Source: Algoriphagus sediminis | GTDB taxonomy: Bacteria; Bacteroidota; Bacteroidia; Cytophagales; Cyclobacteriaceae | Length of the DNA: 64,000 nt | NCBI RefSeq assembly: GCF_030403435.1 | Contig: NZ_JAUEPH010000002.1 | Location: 186,001-250,000 of the forward strand | Reading direction: 5' to 3' | Shown here: positions 45,090 through 55,651 of the stretch, in pieces | How the letters are laid out: each line of letters begins with the position of its first letter | Position numbering within the stretch: position 1 is the stretch's first letter | Translations under genes and position numbers: made by a program | Notes under the pieces: generated by a model | The model's input: the letters and a program-made list of their open reading frames with translations, nothing else | Databases searched by the model: none | Told to the model about the DNA's origin: nothing

Positions 45090-47450
45090 ATGTGGAAAAA
45101 TTACCTAAAAATTGCCTGGAGAAATATCAAAAGAAGTAAAGGCTATGCTTTAATAAATATAGGAGGGCTGGGAATCGGTATGGCTGCTTCCATTCTTTTG
45201 TTGATATGGGTACAGTTTGAAATGTCTGTGGATCGTTTTCACGAGGATATAGACGATATCTATGCAGTTTGGAGATCGGGAGAATTTAATGGAGAAATAG
45301 CATCCTGGGATTATACGCCGGCACCCTATGTGGCTGCAGTAAAGGAGAATTACCCAGAGGTGGAAGAGGCCACACATATCACCGAATGGGATCAACTCCT
45401 TCTTGCGGTTGGCGAAAATTCCTTTTACGAAGAAAGTACTTTTACCATGCCATCCTTCTTCAGGATTTTCACCTTTGAAGAATTATATGGCGACCCGGTA
45501 GCGGCCCTCGAAGAGCCAAATTCTATCGTGTTGACGGAGTCTGTGGCTTTAAAACTATTTGGAAGGACTGATGCGATAGGCGAGAGTGTTTTGGCACAAA
45601 ATCAACTTGAACTGGAGGTCAAAGCTGTGATTAGAGATCTCCCTGAAAACACAAACTTCCCTTTCACTGTATTCTTACCCTTTAAGAAGCTGGAACAACT
45701 AGGCTGGGTGGACGACTATTGGCTAAATAATTCTTACAGAACATTCGTCAAATTAGCCAAAGGAACTGACCTCAGTTCTTTTAACGAAAAATTTAAAGGT
45801 TTCACAGCCTCACAATCTGATCAACCTGAAATTACTGACTTCTTATATCCCATGAAGGACTTGTATCTAAAGTCTGAATTCGAAAATGGAGTAGCAGTGG
45901 GAGGAAGGATTGATATGCTTCAAATATTTTTAGTTGTTTCTATCTTGGTTTTGACCATCGCAGGAATCAATTTTGTCAACCTAAGCACCGCCCAGAGTGA
46001 TCAGCGTTCGAAGGAAGTAGGAATCAGAAAGATTTCAGGAGCAAATTGGGGGATGTTAATTGGGCAGTTTCTTGCAGAGTCAATCCTGATCGCTGTTGCT
46101 GCTTACGGAGTGGCCGTCATTTTAGTATCGGTTTCTTTTGATAGTTTTCAGAATTTAGTTCAACAAGAACTTCCAAACCCTTTCTCTCAAAATTCCTTTT
46201 GGGTTATATCGGTGATTTATGTGCTAGTTATTGGAGTATTGGCAGGGAGTTATCCGGCATTTTTACTCAGTTCATTTAAGCCAGCTTTGGCCATCAAATC
46301 AAAACTGAATGTCAATCGCAGTTTCGGTGTAAAGCCAAGAGAGGTTTTGGTGGTATTTCAGTTTGCCGTGGTGGTAATCCTAGTCTCTAGTGTCTGGATA
46401 GTTCGCGATCAAATTCAGTTTGTTCAAAACCGGGATTTAGGGATAAAAAAGGAGAATCTGGTCTTTCATCAAATTTCTGAAGAGGCCATGCAGAAGGCGA
46501 CCACGGTCCGGGAAAAAATCATGAGTATTCCTGAAGTCAGTGCGGTTTCTTTTACTTTTTCTCCGATTACTCAAATCTGGAGTAACACCAACATGATGAA
46601 CTGGCAGGGTAAGGACCCGGATTTTAGGCCTGAAATATCTAGGTATTCTGGGGATGTCAAAGTTGCCGAGACACTTGGCTTCGAGATTTTGGAGGGCCGT
46701 GATATCGATGTTTTGACCTATCCTTCAGATAGTACCGCTGCCTTGATTAATGAAAGTGCCGCTGAGCTCATGGGTTTTGAAGACCCTGTCGGGCAAATTA
46801 TCATCGATGATGAGATTGAGTTCAGGATAGTGGGAGTGGTTAAGGATTTTATCATGAACTCTCCATTTCAAAAGGCTTTTCCCACTTTGGTAAGTGGTCC
46901 GATTCGTGGTGGTAACCATGCCCATATCCGTTATCATGAAAATGCAGATATTCAGGAAGCCCTGGCACAGACCGAAGAAGTATTTCTCCAACTGGATCCC
47001 AACACGCCTTTTGAAGCTACTTTTGTGGATGCCGAGCATGCTAGAAAGTTCAGATCAGAGGAGAGAGTTTCACTTCTGACTACGCTGTTCACATCTCTCG
47101 CTATCTTGATTTCCTGCATGGGTCTTTTTGGTCTTGCTACATTTATCGCAGAAAGAAGAAAGAAAGAAATATCTGTCAGGAAGGTACTCGGTGCTTCTGT
47201 CATCGGAGTGGTTGCCCTTATTTCCAAAGAATTTACACGCCTCGTCTTTATATCAGTGGTCATTGGAGTTCCAGTCACCTGGTACTTTATGAGTGATTGG
47301 TTGATGACTTTTGACTACCACACCTCCATCAACTGGTCGCTCTTTCTTTGGACGGGAATTTTGACCTTGTTTATTGCTTTGCTTACGGTAAGCTCGCAAG
47401 CTATTAAGGCAGCTTTGATTAATCCTGCCAAAACTTTGAAGAGTGAATAA
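45090..47450 (+). CDS. MacB/FtsX-type ABC permease 9
   Basis: At 786 residues this is the shortest paralogue. It opens MWKNYLKIAWRNIKRSK, with EMSVDRFH in place of ELSYDxFH. The KYFG site is LTESVALKLFGRTDAIGES. The coupling motifs are RSKEVGIRKISGANW and RKKEISVRKVLGAS. GVVKDFIMNSPFQKA replaces the usual GVVKDFxFxSL segment. The tail, INPAKTLKSE, has A for V, a feature shared with permeases 12 and 13. It is the first of four consecutive permeases driven by sigma-54-type promoter 7, with permease 10 beginning 23 bases later. Confidence 0.92.
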   Translation: MWKNYLKIAWRNIKRSKGYALINIGGLGIGMAASILLLIWVQFEMSVDRFHEDIDDIYAVWRSGEFNGEIASWDYTPAPYVAAVKENYPEVEEATHITEWDQLLLAVGENSFYEESTFTMPSFFRIFTFEELYGDPVAALEEPNSIVLTESVALKLFGRTDAIGESVLAQNQLELEVKAVIRDLPENTNFPFTVFLPFKKLEQLGWVDDYWLNNSYRTFVKLAKGTDLSSFNEKFKGFTASQSDQPEITDFLYPMKDLYLKSEFENGVAVGGRIDMLQIFLVVSILVLTIAGINFVNLSTAQSDQRSKEVGIRKISGANWGMLIGQFLAESILIAVAAYGVAVILVSVSFDSFQNLVQQELPNPFSQNSFWVISVIYVLVIGVLAGSYPAFLLSSFKPALAIKSKLNVNRSFGVKPREVLVVFQFAVVVILVSSVWIVRDQIQFVQNRDLGIKKENLVFHQISEEAMQKATTVREKIMSIPEVSAVSFTFSPITQIWSNTNMMNWQGKDPDFRPEISRYSGDVKVAETLGFEILEGRDIDVLTYPSDSTAALINESAAELMGFEDPVGQIIIDDEIEFRIVGVVKDFIMNSPFQKAFPTLVSGPIRGGNHAHIRYHENADIQEALAQTEEVFLQLDPNTPFEATFVDAEHARKFRSEERVSLLTTLFTSLAILISCMGLFGLATFIAERRKKEISVRKVLGASVIGVVALISKEFTRLVFISVVIGVPVTWYFMSDWLMTFDYHTSINWSLFLWTGILTLFIALLTVSSQAIKAALINPAKTLKSE

Positions 47451-47473
47451 TCGCAAACTAAACCAACTGGAAG

Positions 47474-49945
47474 ATGATTAAGAACTACTTTAAAATTGCG
47501 TGGAGAAGCCTTTGGAGACAGAGGACCTTTTCTATGATCAATATCTTTGGTTTATCGATAGGCCTGACCTGCTTCTTAATCCTGATGGCTTTCGTAAAAT
47601 TCGAAAGGTCCTATGATAATTTCCATTCTGAAAATGAACGGGTTTATCGGGTAGTTCAGGATGTCAGAAATGAGCAGCAATGGGCTTGGGTAGGTGGGGC
47701 TGTTGCACCTATGCTTCGTAAAGAATTTTCAGATCAGCTTGACGAAGTAGTGAGCATAATCAAAATAGCTACTTACGCAAAGGCACCTGAGGGGCTATAC
47801 CCAGAAGATCGCTTCAGGGAGGATAAATTTCTCTTCGCTGACAAAGGTTTTGATCAGGTTTTCGGATTTGAACTGAAATCTGGATCATGGGAAGGAGTCT
47901 TTGATAATCCTTATCAAATGGTAATTACGGAGCGGATCGCCAAAAAGTATTTTGGTGATAAAAACCCGATAGGAGAAGTTCTCACCTTAACAGGAGATTT
48001 GGATTTTGAGATCAAAGGGGTTTTGAAAAATCCTGCTCCAAATTCCCACATGGATTTTGATTTTGTCTCGTCCATGGTCTCATTCAAAGTGACTGAAGAC
48101 TTCCCCGTGACTGCGGATTTTGGGAGTTTTTGGTGGCCTCAGACCTACACTTATGTAAAAGTGAATGAGAATCAAGCAGCGGATCATATCAGTGACAGAA
48201 TACCTGAAATTACGCCTGACTACAGAAATGCGGAAGAGGCAAAGTCCTACATTCACTTCCTTCAGCCTATTGCAGATATTCATACCAATGATAGTTTCAG
48301 AGGTGAATGGACGCCTTCCATGAGTAATAATACCCTCTGGATTTTCCTGTCTATCGGAGTTTTTGTTTTAGTCCTTGCTTGCATCAATTATGTGAACCTA
48401 GCCACGGCAAGGGCTATAAAACGAATGAAGGAAATTGGCATTCGAAAAGTAAATGGAGCGCAAAGAGGACAGTTAATTGCTCAATTTCTGATGGAGTCAG
48501 TTCTGATTAATGGTATTTCCATTCTCATTGGATTGTTGTTGGCCATCTTGCTGATTCCAGTCATTCAGAGCAGCATAGGTTTAGAAATTCCTTTTGATTT
48601 TCTTAATGATTCCCAGCTTCAGTTGATTCTACTTGGAATCTGGATGGTGTCTTCTCTAGCATCTGGAATTTTCCCGGCATTTTATTTATCAGGATTGAAG
48701 CCGGAAATGATCCTGAAAGAATCGAGTATCGGAAAGGGGAGATCAGGTTTAAGAAAGGGGTTGGTAGTTTTTCAATTTGTACTTTCTACTATTCTGGTTT
48801 TCTGTGGATCGGTGGCCTTTGTCCAGCATGAGTTTATGAGAAACTCCTCCATGGGCTTTGACCCGAAGGGTCTAGTTTCAGTAAAGATGGGTCAATTAGC
48901 TCTCGCAAATGATGAAACTCTAGCTCAGGAATTAGAGAAAGTTCCAGGCGTGGAAAGGGTAATGTACACAAGCGATAGACCGGGCATAGACTCCGGCTGG
49001 AATCCAAATGTGGATTATCCAAATCTTCCGGAAGGGGAAGAGGTAAATGTCAACGTCCAATATGTGGATTTTGGGTTTTTTGAAACCATGAATATCCCTT
49101 TGATTACCGGTCGAGAATTCATGGATCAAAGTGGTGATGGAGGTGTCTATTACCCTATCCGAGAACAGTTTGCTGGAATGGATAATGTGGCTATGATGGT
49201 TAATGAATCAGCTCTCGAACTTTTCGGGATGAATCTGGAAAATGCCCTTGAACAGCCACTAAGGGTTTACACGGAAGAGAATGGTCAGCTTTTTTCCAAT
49301 TTCAAAGGAAACATAGTCGGAGTAGTAAAGGATTATCACACCAGAGATTTGAGATATGAAATTGCTCCAACCATTTACATGCCCGTTAAAAATGATTGGA
49401 GTAATCAGGCTAGAACCATGCTGATCAAAGCCGATTCGGATTTCAATTCTGAAATGCTCGAACAACTCCAGGCAACTTGGAAGTCGGTGATTCCAGGTTT
49501 ACCATTTGAATATTCATTCATGGACGAAGCTATTAATTTACAGTATGAGCAGCAGCAAAAAACCAGTGCTCTATTGGGAGGGTTCGCATTTTTGACCTTG
49601 CTTATTTCTTGTCTTGGAATCTTAGGACTCTCTATATTCTCATCCGAATCCAGAAGAAAAGAAATTGGAATCAGACGGGTTCTTGGTGCTTCTGTAATGG
49701 GCATTGTGAACAAGCTTTCTTACGAGTTTTTAATCCTCGTGATGATTTCCCTGATTATAGCTTTGCCGATAGGCTTTTATCTTATGAATCAGTGGCTAGA
49801 TCAATTTGCATATAAGGTCACTATTGGAGCGGGCTTCTTTTTAGCAGCAGGTTTTATCTCCTTATTGCTGGCTTACAGCACCGTATCAATTCAGTCCCTC
49901 AAAGCTGCCTCATCGAACCCTGTAGATTCTATCAAGAACGAATAA
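47474..49945 (+). CDS. MacB/FtsX-type ABC permease 10 (longest)
   Basis: This is the longest paralogue at 823 residues. The extra length lies mainly in the second periplasmic domain, where a segment with MDQSGDGGVYYPIREQFAG (about residues 555-573) is absent from the others. The opening is MIKNYFKIAWRSLWRQR and the KYFG site is ITERIAKKYFGDKNPIGE. The coupling motifs are RMKEIGIRKVNGAQR and SRRKEIGIRRVLGAS, with RR in place of RK. GVVKDYHTRDLRYEI is present and the tail is SNPVDSIKNE. It lies between permeases 9 and 11 with gaps of 23 and 25 bases. The insertion could alter the substrate- or adaptor-facing surface (inference). Confidence 0.92.
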   Translation: MIKNYFKIAWRSLWRQRTFSMINIFGLSIGLTCFLILMAFVKFERSYDNFHSENERVYRVVQDVRNEQQWAWVGGAVAPMLRKEFSDQLDEVVSIIKIATYAKAPEGLYPEDRFREDKFLFADKGFDQVFGFELKSGSWEGVFDNPYQMVITERIAKKYFGDKNPIGEVLTLTGDLDFEIKGVLKNPAPNSHMDFDFVSSMVSFKVTEDFPVTADFGSFWWPQTYTYVKVNENQAADHISDRIPEITPDYRNAEEAKSYIHFLQPIADIHTNDSFRGEWTPSMSNNTLWIFLSIGVFVLVLACINYVNLATARAIKRMKEIGIRKVNGAQRGQLIAQFLMESVLINGISILIGLLLAILLIPVIQSSIGLEIPFDFLNDSQLQLILLGIWMVSSLASGIFPAFYLSGLKPEMILKESSIGKGRSGLRKGLVVFQFVLSTILVFCGSVAFVQHEFMRNSSMGFDPKGLVSVKMGQLALANDETLAQELEKVPGVERVMYTSDRPGIDSGWNPNVDYPNLPEGEEVNVNVQYVDFGFFETMNIPLITGREFMDQSGDGGVYYPIREQFAGMDNVAMMVNESALELFGMNLENALEQPLRVYTEENGQLFSNFKGNIVGVVKDYHTRDLRYEIAPTIYMPVKNDWSNQARTMLIKADSDFNSEMLEQLQATWKSVIPGLPFEYSFMDEAINLQYEQQQKTSALLGGFAFLTLLISCLGILGLSIFSSESRRKEIGIRRVLGASVMGIVNKLSYEFLILVMISLIIALPIGFYLMNQWLDQFAYKVTIGAGFFLAAGFISLLLAYSTVSIQSLKAASSNPVDSIKNE

Positions 49946-49970
49946 ATCCAACGAATAATACCTGAACATT

Positions 49971-52415
49971 ATGTGGAAAAATTTTTTCAAAATCGCATTT
50001 CGAAACCTACTGAAGCATAAGCTTCACACGGGAATCAATCTGGTGGGACTTACCCTCGGTCTGGGTGTGAGTATCCTGATCTTTTTCTTTGTGCAGTTCG
50101 AATTGAGCTTCGATAACTTCCATGCGGATAGTGATCGGATATTCAGGGTGCAAAGCCATGAAATGGTGGATGGAGAAATGGTGGAATCATTTTCTTCGCC
50201 AATGATTGTGGAAGCCACTTTCAGGGAAGAGTTTACTCAAATAGAATCCATAACCAATATCAATAATGGGCAAGCACAAGCCATTCTACCTGATGATAGT
50301 AGGGAGACGCAAGGCTTCAACATGGTCCATCCTGACTTTTTGGACATCTTCAGTTTCGATTTAATCCAGGGTGATCGGTCCACTCAACTTCAGGATAAGT
50401 ATAGTATCGTCATCACAGAAAGTGTAGCCGAAAAATATTTCGGGGGTGAAGCTCCTATCGGAAAATCTATCCAATTGAAAATGGCGGAAGAGTTTATTGA
50501 TTATCAGGTAACCGGAGTCATGGCTGACATCCCTGCAAACTCTTCTTTGAAATTTGAAATATTAATGCCCATTACCAATATGGATTTCTTCTCGGATCCA
50601 GAGGGTATGACTTCCTGGTATAGCGTATGGGGCTCCAATGTGGTTAAACTTCAATCTGAGGATCAGGTCCAAAGTATTCACGAAAGCATGAATGCCATCA
50701 TGAAAAGAGCTCTTGGTGATCAATATGTGGAGGGGGAGTTCTATTTCACTTTGGTTCCAATTTCGGAAATGCATTTTTCAGAAGGTCGTGGCAATGGAAG
50801 TTTGGAAACGACCAAGGCCTCTTTACTTTGGATCCTTGCTGGGATTGCTCTTCTGGTTTTGCTGATCGCATGTATCAATTTCACCACTATGGCCATTGGA
50901 AGATCTACCACCCGCGCCAAGGAAGTTGGAGTTAGAAAGACCATGGGTGCGAACTTTTCTCAATTAACCTTTCAATTTTTAACTGAGGCATTTTTGATTG
51001 TTCTTTTTGCACTAATTCTGGGAGTAGCTTTGGCTGAATTACTGGTTCCTACATTTAATCAGTTGTTTCAAAAGGAAATGGACTTGGTTTATGGACCAGT
51101 ACAAATTTTGATTTTGATCGGTTTGGTTGTGTTTATTACAGCTTTGGCAGGAGCCTACCCAGCCTTTTTCCTATCGAGCCTGAGACCTATTAAAGTACTT
51201 AAAGGCAATCTTTCTATTCATTTTGGGAAGCAAGGTCTAAGAAAAGGACTAGTGGCATTTCAGTTTTTCATTTCATTTCTCCTGGTGACTACGACTCTGA
51301 TTATGCTGAATCAGATGAACACCATCAGAAATTATGATTTAGGTTTTACTAAAGACGAGGTGATCGTAGTGGAGGTACCTGATTTTCCATCTACCAGCTT
51401 TATCACTTCTTTGAAAGAAAGCTTTAAGAAGGCAGAGGTTTATCGACAGGCTTTGGCCTCCAGGTCTGAAGTTGCAGCAGCAGGAATCACTATTGCCACC
51501 TATGGGGATGATGCCTTCTGGGATGTGGCTTATCCACAAGAGGACGGAACAGCATTTAATTTCAAAGTGAATTTTATAGCAGGTGATTACTTAGAAACTT
51601 TGGGGCTGGAGCTGATAGAGGGAAGAAATCTCAATCCTTCAGCTGGTGCGGACAGCAGCGCGTTTATAATCAATCAGACCTTTGCGGAAGCTTTTGGATG
51701 GGATGATCCAACCGGTGAAATTATCCCCAGCAGCCGTTTTGATCCGCATTCAATAGTAGGGGTGATCAAAGATTTTCACCATGCAAGTTTATACCAGCCC
51801 GTGGAACCCCTTTTGATTGCCAAAACTCCAGATGCGGTCTTTAGCGGAATTTCAAACCTCATGATTAACTCCAGCACCAACCCTAAAGTGGTGGTGAGAT
51901 CAAATGGAGTTCCGATCAATGAATTAAGAAATCTTTTGGAATCTGAATGGTCAGAAGTGTTTCCTGGAGAAGCATTTGATTTCAAATTCCTAAATGAGGA
52001 AGTAGAGAGACAATACCAGTCAGATGATAGGTTGGGGAAAATGGTTTTGATCGCGGCCTGTATTGCTATACTGATTGCTTCAATGGGCTTATTTGCCATG
52101 GTAGCACTTTCCATAGCGGGTAGAACCAAAGAGATCGGGATCAGAAAAGTACTGGGAGCTTCAAGCTGGAGTATTTCTTGGATGTTTAACCGTGAGTTCC
52201 TGATGATCACCATAGCGGGCGTGATCGTCGGATTACCTCTAAGTCTTTATGTCATGCGTGATTGGATATCTCAGTTTGCAGTGCGCGCTTGGCCATCATG
52301 GGTGAGCTTCGGCCTTTTAGCCTTAGGAGGAATTCTTTTCACTGCTTTAATCGTCTCAAGTCAATCCTTCAGAGCTACCAAGATGAACCCTGTAAAGACC
52401 TTGAAGGACGAGTAA
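49971..52415 (+). CDS. MacB/FtsX-type ABC permease 11
   Basis: The 814-residue paralogue opens MWKNFFKIAFRNLLKHK, with ELSFDNFH after helix 1 and a good KYFG site (ITESVAEKYFGGEAPIGK). In the first FtsX unit the common FMNLSTAKS is replaced by FTTMAIGRS, after which RAKEVGVRKTMGANF is regular. In the second unit, LSIAGRTKEIGIRKVLGAS lacks the TAEQ segment. The second periplasmic domain is enlarged around residues 475-520 and keeps GVIKDFHHASLYQPV. The tail is MNPVKTLKDE. It is the third gene of the four-permease run, 25 bases after permease 10 and 55 bases before permease 12. Confidence 0.92.
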   Translation: MWKNFFKIAFRNLLKHKLHTGINLVGLTLGLGVSILIFFFVQFELSFDNFHADSDRIFRVQSHEMVDGEMVESFSSPMIVEATFREEFTQIESITNINNGQAQAILPDDSRETQGFNMVHPDFLDIFSFDLIQGDRSTQLQDKYSIVITESVAEKYFGGEAPIGKSIQLKMAEEFIDYQVTGVMADIPANSSLKFEILMPITNMDFFSDPEGMTSWYSVWGSNVVKLQSEDQVQSIHESMNAIMKRALGDQYVEGEFYFTLVPISEMHFSEGRGNGSLETTKASLLWILAGIALLVLLIACINFTTMAIGRSTTRAKEVGVRKTMGANFSQLTFQFLTEAFLIVLFALILGVALAELLVPTFNQLFQKEMDLVYGPVQILILIGLVVFITALAGAYPAFFLSSLRPIKVLKGNLSIHFGKQGLRKGLVAFQFFISFLLVTTTLIMLNQMNTIRNYDLGFTKDEVIVVEVPDFPSTSFITSLKESFKKAEVYRQALASRSEVAAAGITIATYGDDAFWDVAYPQEDGTAFNFKVNFIAGDYLETLGLELIEGRNLNPSAGADSSAFIINQTFAEAFGWDDPTGEIIPSSRFDPHSIVGVIKDFHHASLYQPVEPLLIAKTPDAVFSGISNLMINSSTNPKVVVRSNGVPINELRNLLESEWSEVFPGEAFDFKFLNEEVERQYQSDDRLGKMVLIAACIAILIASMGLFAMVALSIAGRTKEIGIRKVLGASSWSISWMFNREFLMITIAGVIVGLPLSLYVMRDWISQFAVRAWPSWVSFGLLALGGILFTALIVSSQSFRATKMNPVKTLKDE

Positions 52416-52470
52416 GCTTTGTCGAATCTCTGTCTTCAGTCTTCCTTTAGTCATATAAAACGCGAGACCT

Positions 52471-54879
52471 ATGCTTTTTAACTTCTTCAAAATTGGATTT
52501 AGAAATATCCTTCGGAATAAAGTCAGGACGATTATTCATGTGCTTGGCTTATCCATAGGTATTGCGATCTGCTTCTTGATTTTCAATGTAAATTGGTTTG
52601 CATATAGTTTCGATAGTTTCCATGAGGATGTAGATCAAATTTATCGGGTTACTACCACTTCCTACTTCGTCGAGGATGAATACCCGAACTCAGGTGTTCC
52701 GGGTCCCTTGGCACAGGTCATTCAGGATGAAGTCAAAGGAATAGAGGATAAAACCACATTTTATTATCTCTACCAAACAATGGTTCTTCTTCCCGAACAA
52801 AATAAAAGCATGGGAAGAAATAATGAGACTGCATTTATGGAGCCTTCATATTTTAGATTTTTTGACTACGAGTGGCTGGCCGGCAATCCTGAAACTGCAC
52901 TTGAAAATCCCAATTCAGTAGTCCTTGCAGAGAGTCAGGCAAGTTCCTATTTCCCAAATACCACATGGGACGAGATACTAGGTCGAGAATTGATTTTTTA
53001 TACTCAGGATTCTATCCCCGCCACAGTCACAGGAATAGTGAAAGATTTAGAATCGAATTCCAACTTTATTTTCAAGAACTTTATTTCATTCGCCACTATA
53101 GAGGGTTCAGAATTAAAAAATTGGTATGGAATAGATTCATGGACTAATGTCAATTCAAGCAATCAACTTTTCATCAAGAAATCAAAAGATGTCTCAGTCG
53201 AATCAGTCTTATCCGACATCATGACTGTGACCGAAAAGAATACTGATTTCGAGGAAGGCAGCAGTAGGTCTCATGATATGCATCCTCTTTCAGAGATGCA
53301 TTTTGAGGGTACATATAATAATCAGGGGGTGTCCAGATCCTTTCTACAAGGGATGGTAGTGATTGGAGTAATTATTCTAGTCCTTGCTTGCCTGAACTTT
53401 ATTAATCTGGAAACTGCCCAATCTATAAATAGATCTAAGGAGGTAGGAATCAGGAAAACCTTAGGTAGCAATAGAGTCCAGTTGGTTTTTCAGTTTTTGA
53501 CTGAAACACTGCTGATTGTGATTATAGCCACTTTGTTGGGTATGGGTTTGGTACAGGTTCTGAGCCTAGCCTTTGAAGATTATTTACCAGGTGGATTCCA
53601 TTTGACCTTAATCACTGCTCCAAATGTAGCTTTCATTATTGGGTTCGTGGTGGTTTTGACTTTGATTTCAGGTTTATATCCTGCTCTCATTTTGGGTGGA
53701 TATCAAGCTCAAAGAGCTTTGATGGGTGAGGTAAAGCAATCACATAAATTCTCCTTGGGGATTTTTCTTCGTAAAAACCTTACTGTTTTGCAGTTTGCCA
53801 GCTCCATCACATTCATTATCCTGGTTTCCGCGATTAGCTATCAGATGAGCTTCTTGTCTAATCGGCCATTAGGGTTTGATAAAGCTGCTGTGGTTTATTT
53901 AGAAATTCCCTTTATGGCGAATACTGATAAGGTGGAGCAGTTAACAGATCGAGTCCGACAGCAAACCTTTGTATCAGGAGCTAGCCCAAGCAATGACTTG
54001 GTTTCTTCTACTAGTCTTTGGACTTCGGATTTGATGATGCAAAAAGATAACGCTGAATCGGAATTATATGTCCAAGTTAAAAATGCTGATTCAGCTTTCG
54101 TTGGGGTAAATGGGCTTAGGTTACTGGCTGGAAACGTACATAATAACTCTCCTGCTGAAGTTTTAATTAACGAGACACTTTCAAAAGAAATGGGTTTTGA
54201 AGATCCATCTGAAGCTATAGGACAGCCACTCACATTCAATGAAATACCGAGAAAGGTAGCTGGTGTGATCAATGACTATCATAGCCGGACCTTGCGAGAG
54301 GAAATCAGGCCGATGCTGATTTTTTATGATCCTGAATATGTACAGAAACTGAATGTAAAGCTAAGTGGGGATCAAAATCTAGCCATGGCCAAAACACAAT
54401 TAGAAGGTCTTTTCAAGGAATACTTTCCTCTGGAGACCACCGAACTTAAGTTTCTTGATGATGAAATAGAGAGATTTTATCTACAGGATGTGAAAATTAG
54501 GAACATTCTGGCTTGGGCCTGTGGATTGGCAATTCTTATTTCCTGTCTAGGACTTTTTGGATTGTCCAGCTTTACTATTGCACAGAGAACAAAAGAAATC
54601 AGCATTCGAAAAGTACTTGGTGCATCCCTAGGTCAAATCTTATTCTTAATCAGTAAGGAATACATTTTTTTGGTTGGGATATCCTTTCTGTTGGCTATTT
54701 ACCCTGCCTATTATTTCCTCAATGATTGGTTGCAGGATTTTGAAAACAGGATCAACATGCCATACATTATGTTCCTACTTTCTGGTTTAGGGGTGTTATT
54801 GATATGTTTGCTAATAGTAGGGTCGCACTCTTACTTTGCTTCCAGAGAAAATCCGGCGAAGGTCCTAAAAAGTGAATAG
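52471..54879 (+). CDS. MacB/FtsX-type ABC permease 12 (divergent)
   Basis: The 802-residue paralogue opens MLFNFFKIGFRNILRNK and has FAYSFDSFH after helix 1. The KYFG site is the most altered of the set (LAESQASSYFPNTTWDEI). The first FtsX unit reads ACLNFINLETAQS and RSKEVGIRKTLGSNR, the second RTKEISIRKVLGAS. The usual GVVKDF segment is GVINDYHSRTLREEI. The tail is ENPAKVLKSE. It is the last permease of the four-gene run. The 93-base gap to the DUF1080 gene shows no terminator hairpin, so transcription could continue into the sugar genes. Confidence 0.91.
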   Translation: MLFNFFKIGFRNILRNKVRTIIHVLGLSIGIAICFLIFNVNWFAYSFDSFHEDVDQIYRVTTTSYFVEDEYPNSGVPGPLAQVIQDEVKGIEDKTTFYYLYQTMVLLPEQNKSMGRNNETAFMEPSYFRFFDYEWLAGNPETALENPNSVVLAESQASSYFPNTTWDEILGRELIFYTQDSIPATVTGIVKDLESNSNFIFKNFISFATIEGSELKNWYGIDSWTNVNSSNQLFIKKSKDVSVESVLSDIMTVTEKNTDFEEGSSRSHDMHPLSEMHFEGTYNNQGVSRSFLQGMVVIGVIILVLACLNFINLETAQSINRSKEVGIRKTLGSNRVQLVFQFLTETLLIVIIATLLGMGLVQVLSLAFEDYLPGGFHLTLITAPNVAFIIGFVVVLTLISGLYPALILGGYQAQRALMGEVKQSHKFSLGIFLRKNLTVLQFASSITFIILVSAISYQMSFLSNRPLGFDKAAVVYLEIPFMANTDKVEQLTDRVRQQTFVSGASPSNDLVSSTSLWTSDLMMQKDNAESELYVQVKNADSAFVGVNGLRLLAGNVHNNSPAEVLINETLSKEMGFEDPSEAIGQPLTFNEIPRKVAGVINDYHSRTLREEIRPMLIFYDPEYVQKLNVKLSGDQNLAMAKTQLEGLFKEYFPLETTELKFLDDEIERFYLQDVKIRNILAWACGLAILISCLGLFGLSSFTIAQRTKEISIRKVLGASLGQILFLISKEYIFLVGISFLLAIYPAYYFLNDWLQDFENRINMPYIMFLLSGLGVLLICLLIVGSHSYFASRENPAKVLKSE

Positions 54880-54972
54880 GCTTCCTAAGGGTCCATTGAC
54901 ATAAAAATTGGCAGGCTGGGATGATTTGAAAAAAATCTATCCTATTTTAGAGAATTCCCAACCCAATAGCCT

Positions 54973-55635
54973 ATGTTTTCCCGAAAATTCCGGTTTTTCG
55001 CTTGTGTTTTTATGATTTTTTCAGCTTTGCCGGCTTTCGGCCAAAGCAAAATAGATGAGGGATTTACCTCCTTATTTAATGGTAAGGATCTAGAAGGATG
55101 GGTAGGTAACAAAACATCCTATTCGGTAGAAAATGGAGTAATCGCTATTAATCCAGAGGATAATGGTGGAGGAAATTTATACACCGAGAAGGAATACGAC
55201 AATTTCATTTTGAAGTTTGAATTCAAACTCACTCCAGGTGCGAATAACGGATTGGGAATTCATGCGCCATTAGAAGGAGATGCTGCTTACGTGGGGAAAG
55301 AACTTCAAATATTGGATAATCGAGCAGCGAAGTATGCTGAATTAAAAGAATATCAGTTTCATGGTTCAGTGTACGGGGTGATTCCTGCCAGAAGAGGGTT
55401 CTTGAAACCAGTAGGGGAATGGAACCAGCAAACTGTTATTGTTAGACATCCTAAAATTGAAGTAATCTTAAATGGAACTACTATACTTAAAGGGGATTAT
55501 CTTGAGGCAAGTAAAAGTGGGACTCCAGATGGGAGAGAACATCCAGGTCTGGAAAGAAGCTCGGGCCATATCGGGTTTTTAGGTCACGGAGATGTGCTAT
55601 ACTTCAAAAACATCCAAATCAAAGAATTGAATTAA
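54973..55635 (+). CDS. DUF1080 (3-keto-disaccharide hydrolase-type) secreted protein
   Basis: The 220-residue protein has a signal peptide (MIFSALPAFG-Q) and a single DUF1080 jelly-roll domain. FTSLFNGKDLEGW (about 31-43), the YDNFILKFEFKL strand, GLGIHAP, and the C-terminal SSGHIGFLGHGD-YFKNIQIKEL are typical. Known members hydrolyse 3-keto sugars or bind glycans. The oxidoreductase of the Gfo/Idh/MocA type, 16 bases downstream, is a common partner in 3-keto-glycoside breakdown. The pair is therefore a catabolic unit with no obvious tie to the permeases. It may share their transcript. Confidence 0.85.
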   Translation: MFSRKFRFFACVFMIFSALPAFGQSKIDEGFTSLFNGKDLEGWVGNKTSYSVENGVIAINPEDNGGGNLYTEKEYDNFILKFEFKLTPGANNGLGIHAPLEGDAAYVGKELQILDNRAAKYAELKEYQFHGSVYGVIPARRGFLKPVGEWNQQTVIVRHPKIEVILNGTTILKGDYLEASKSGTPDGREHPGLERSSGHIGFLGHGDVLYFKNIQIKELN

Positions 55636-55651
55636 CATAAATCATAGACAA

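Noticed and set aside
54909..54930. TTGGCAGGCTGGGATGA resembling a sigma-54 promoter before the DUF1080 gene
   Set aside because: With correct spacing the -13 place is not G, and no activator half-sites lie about 60 bp upstream; not counted.
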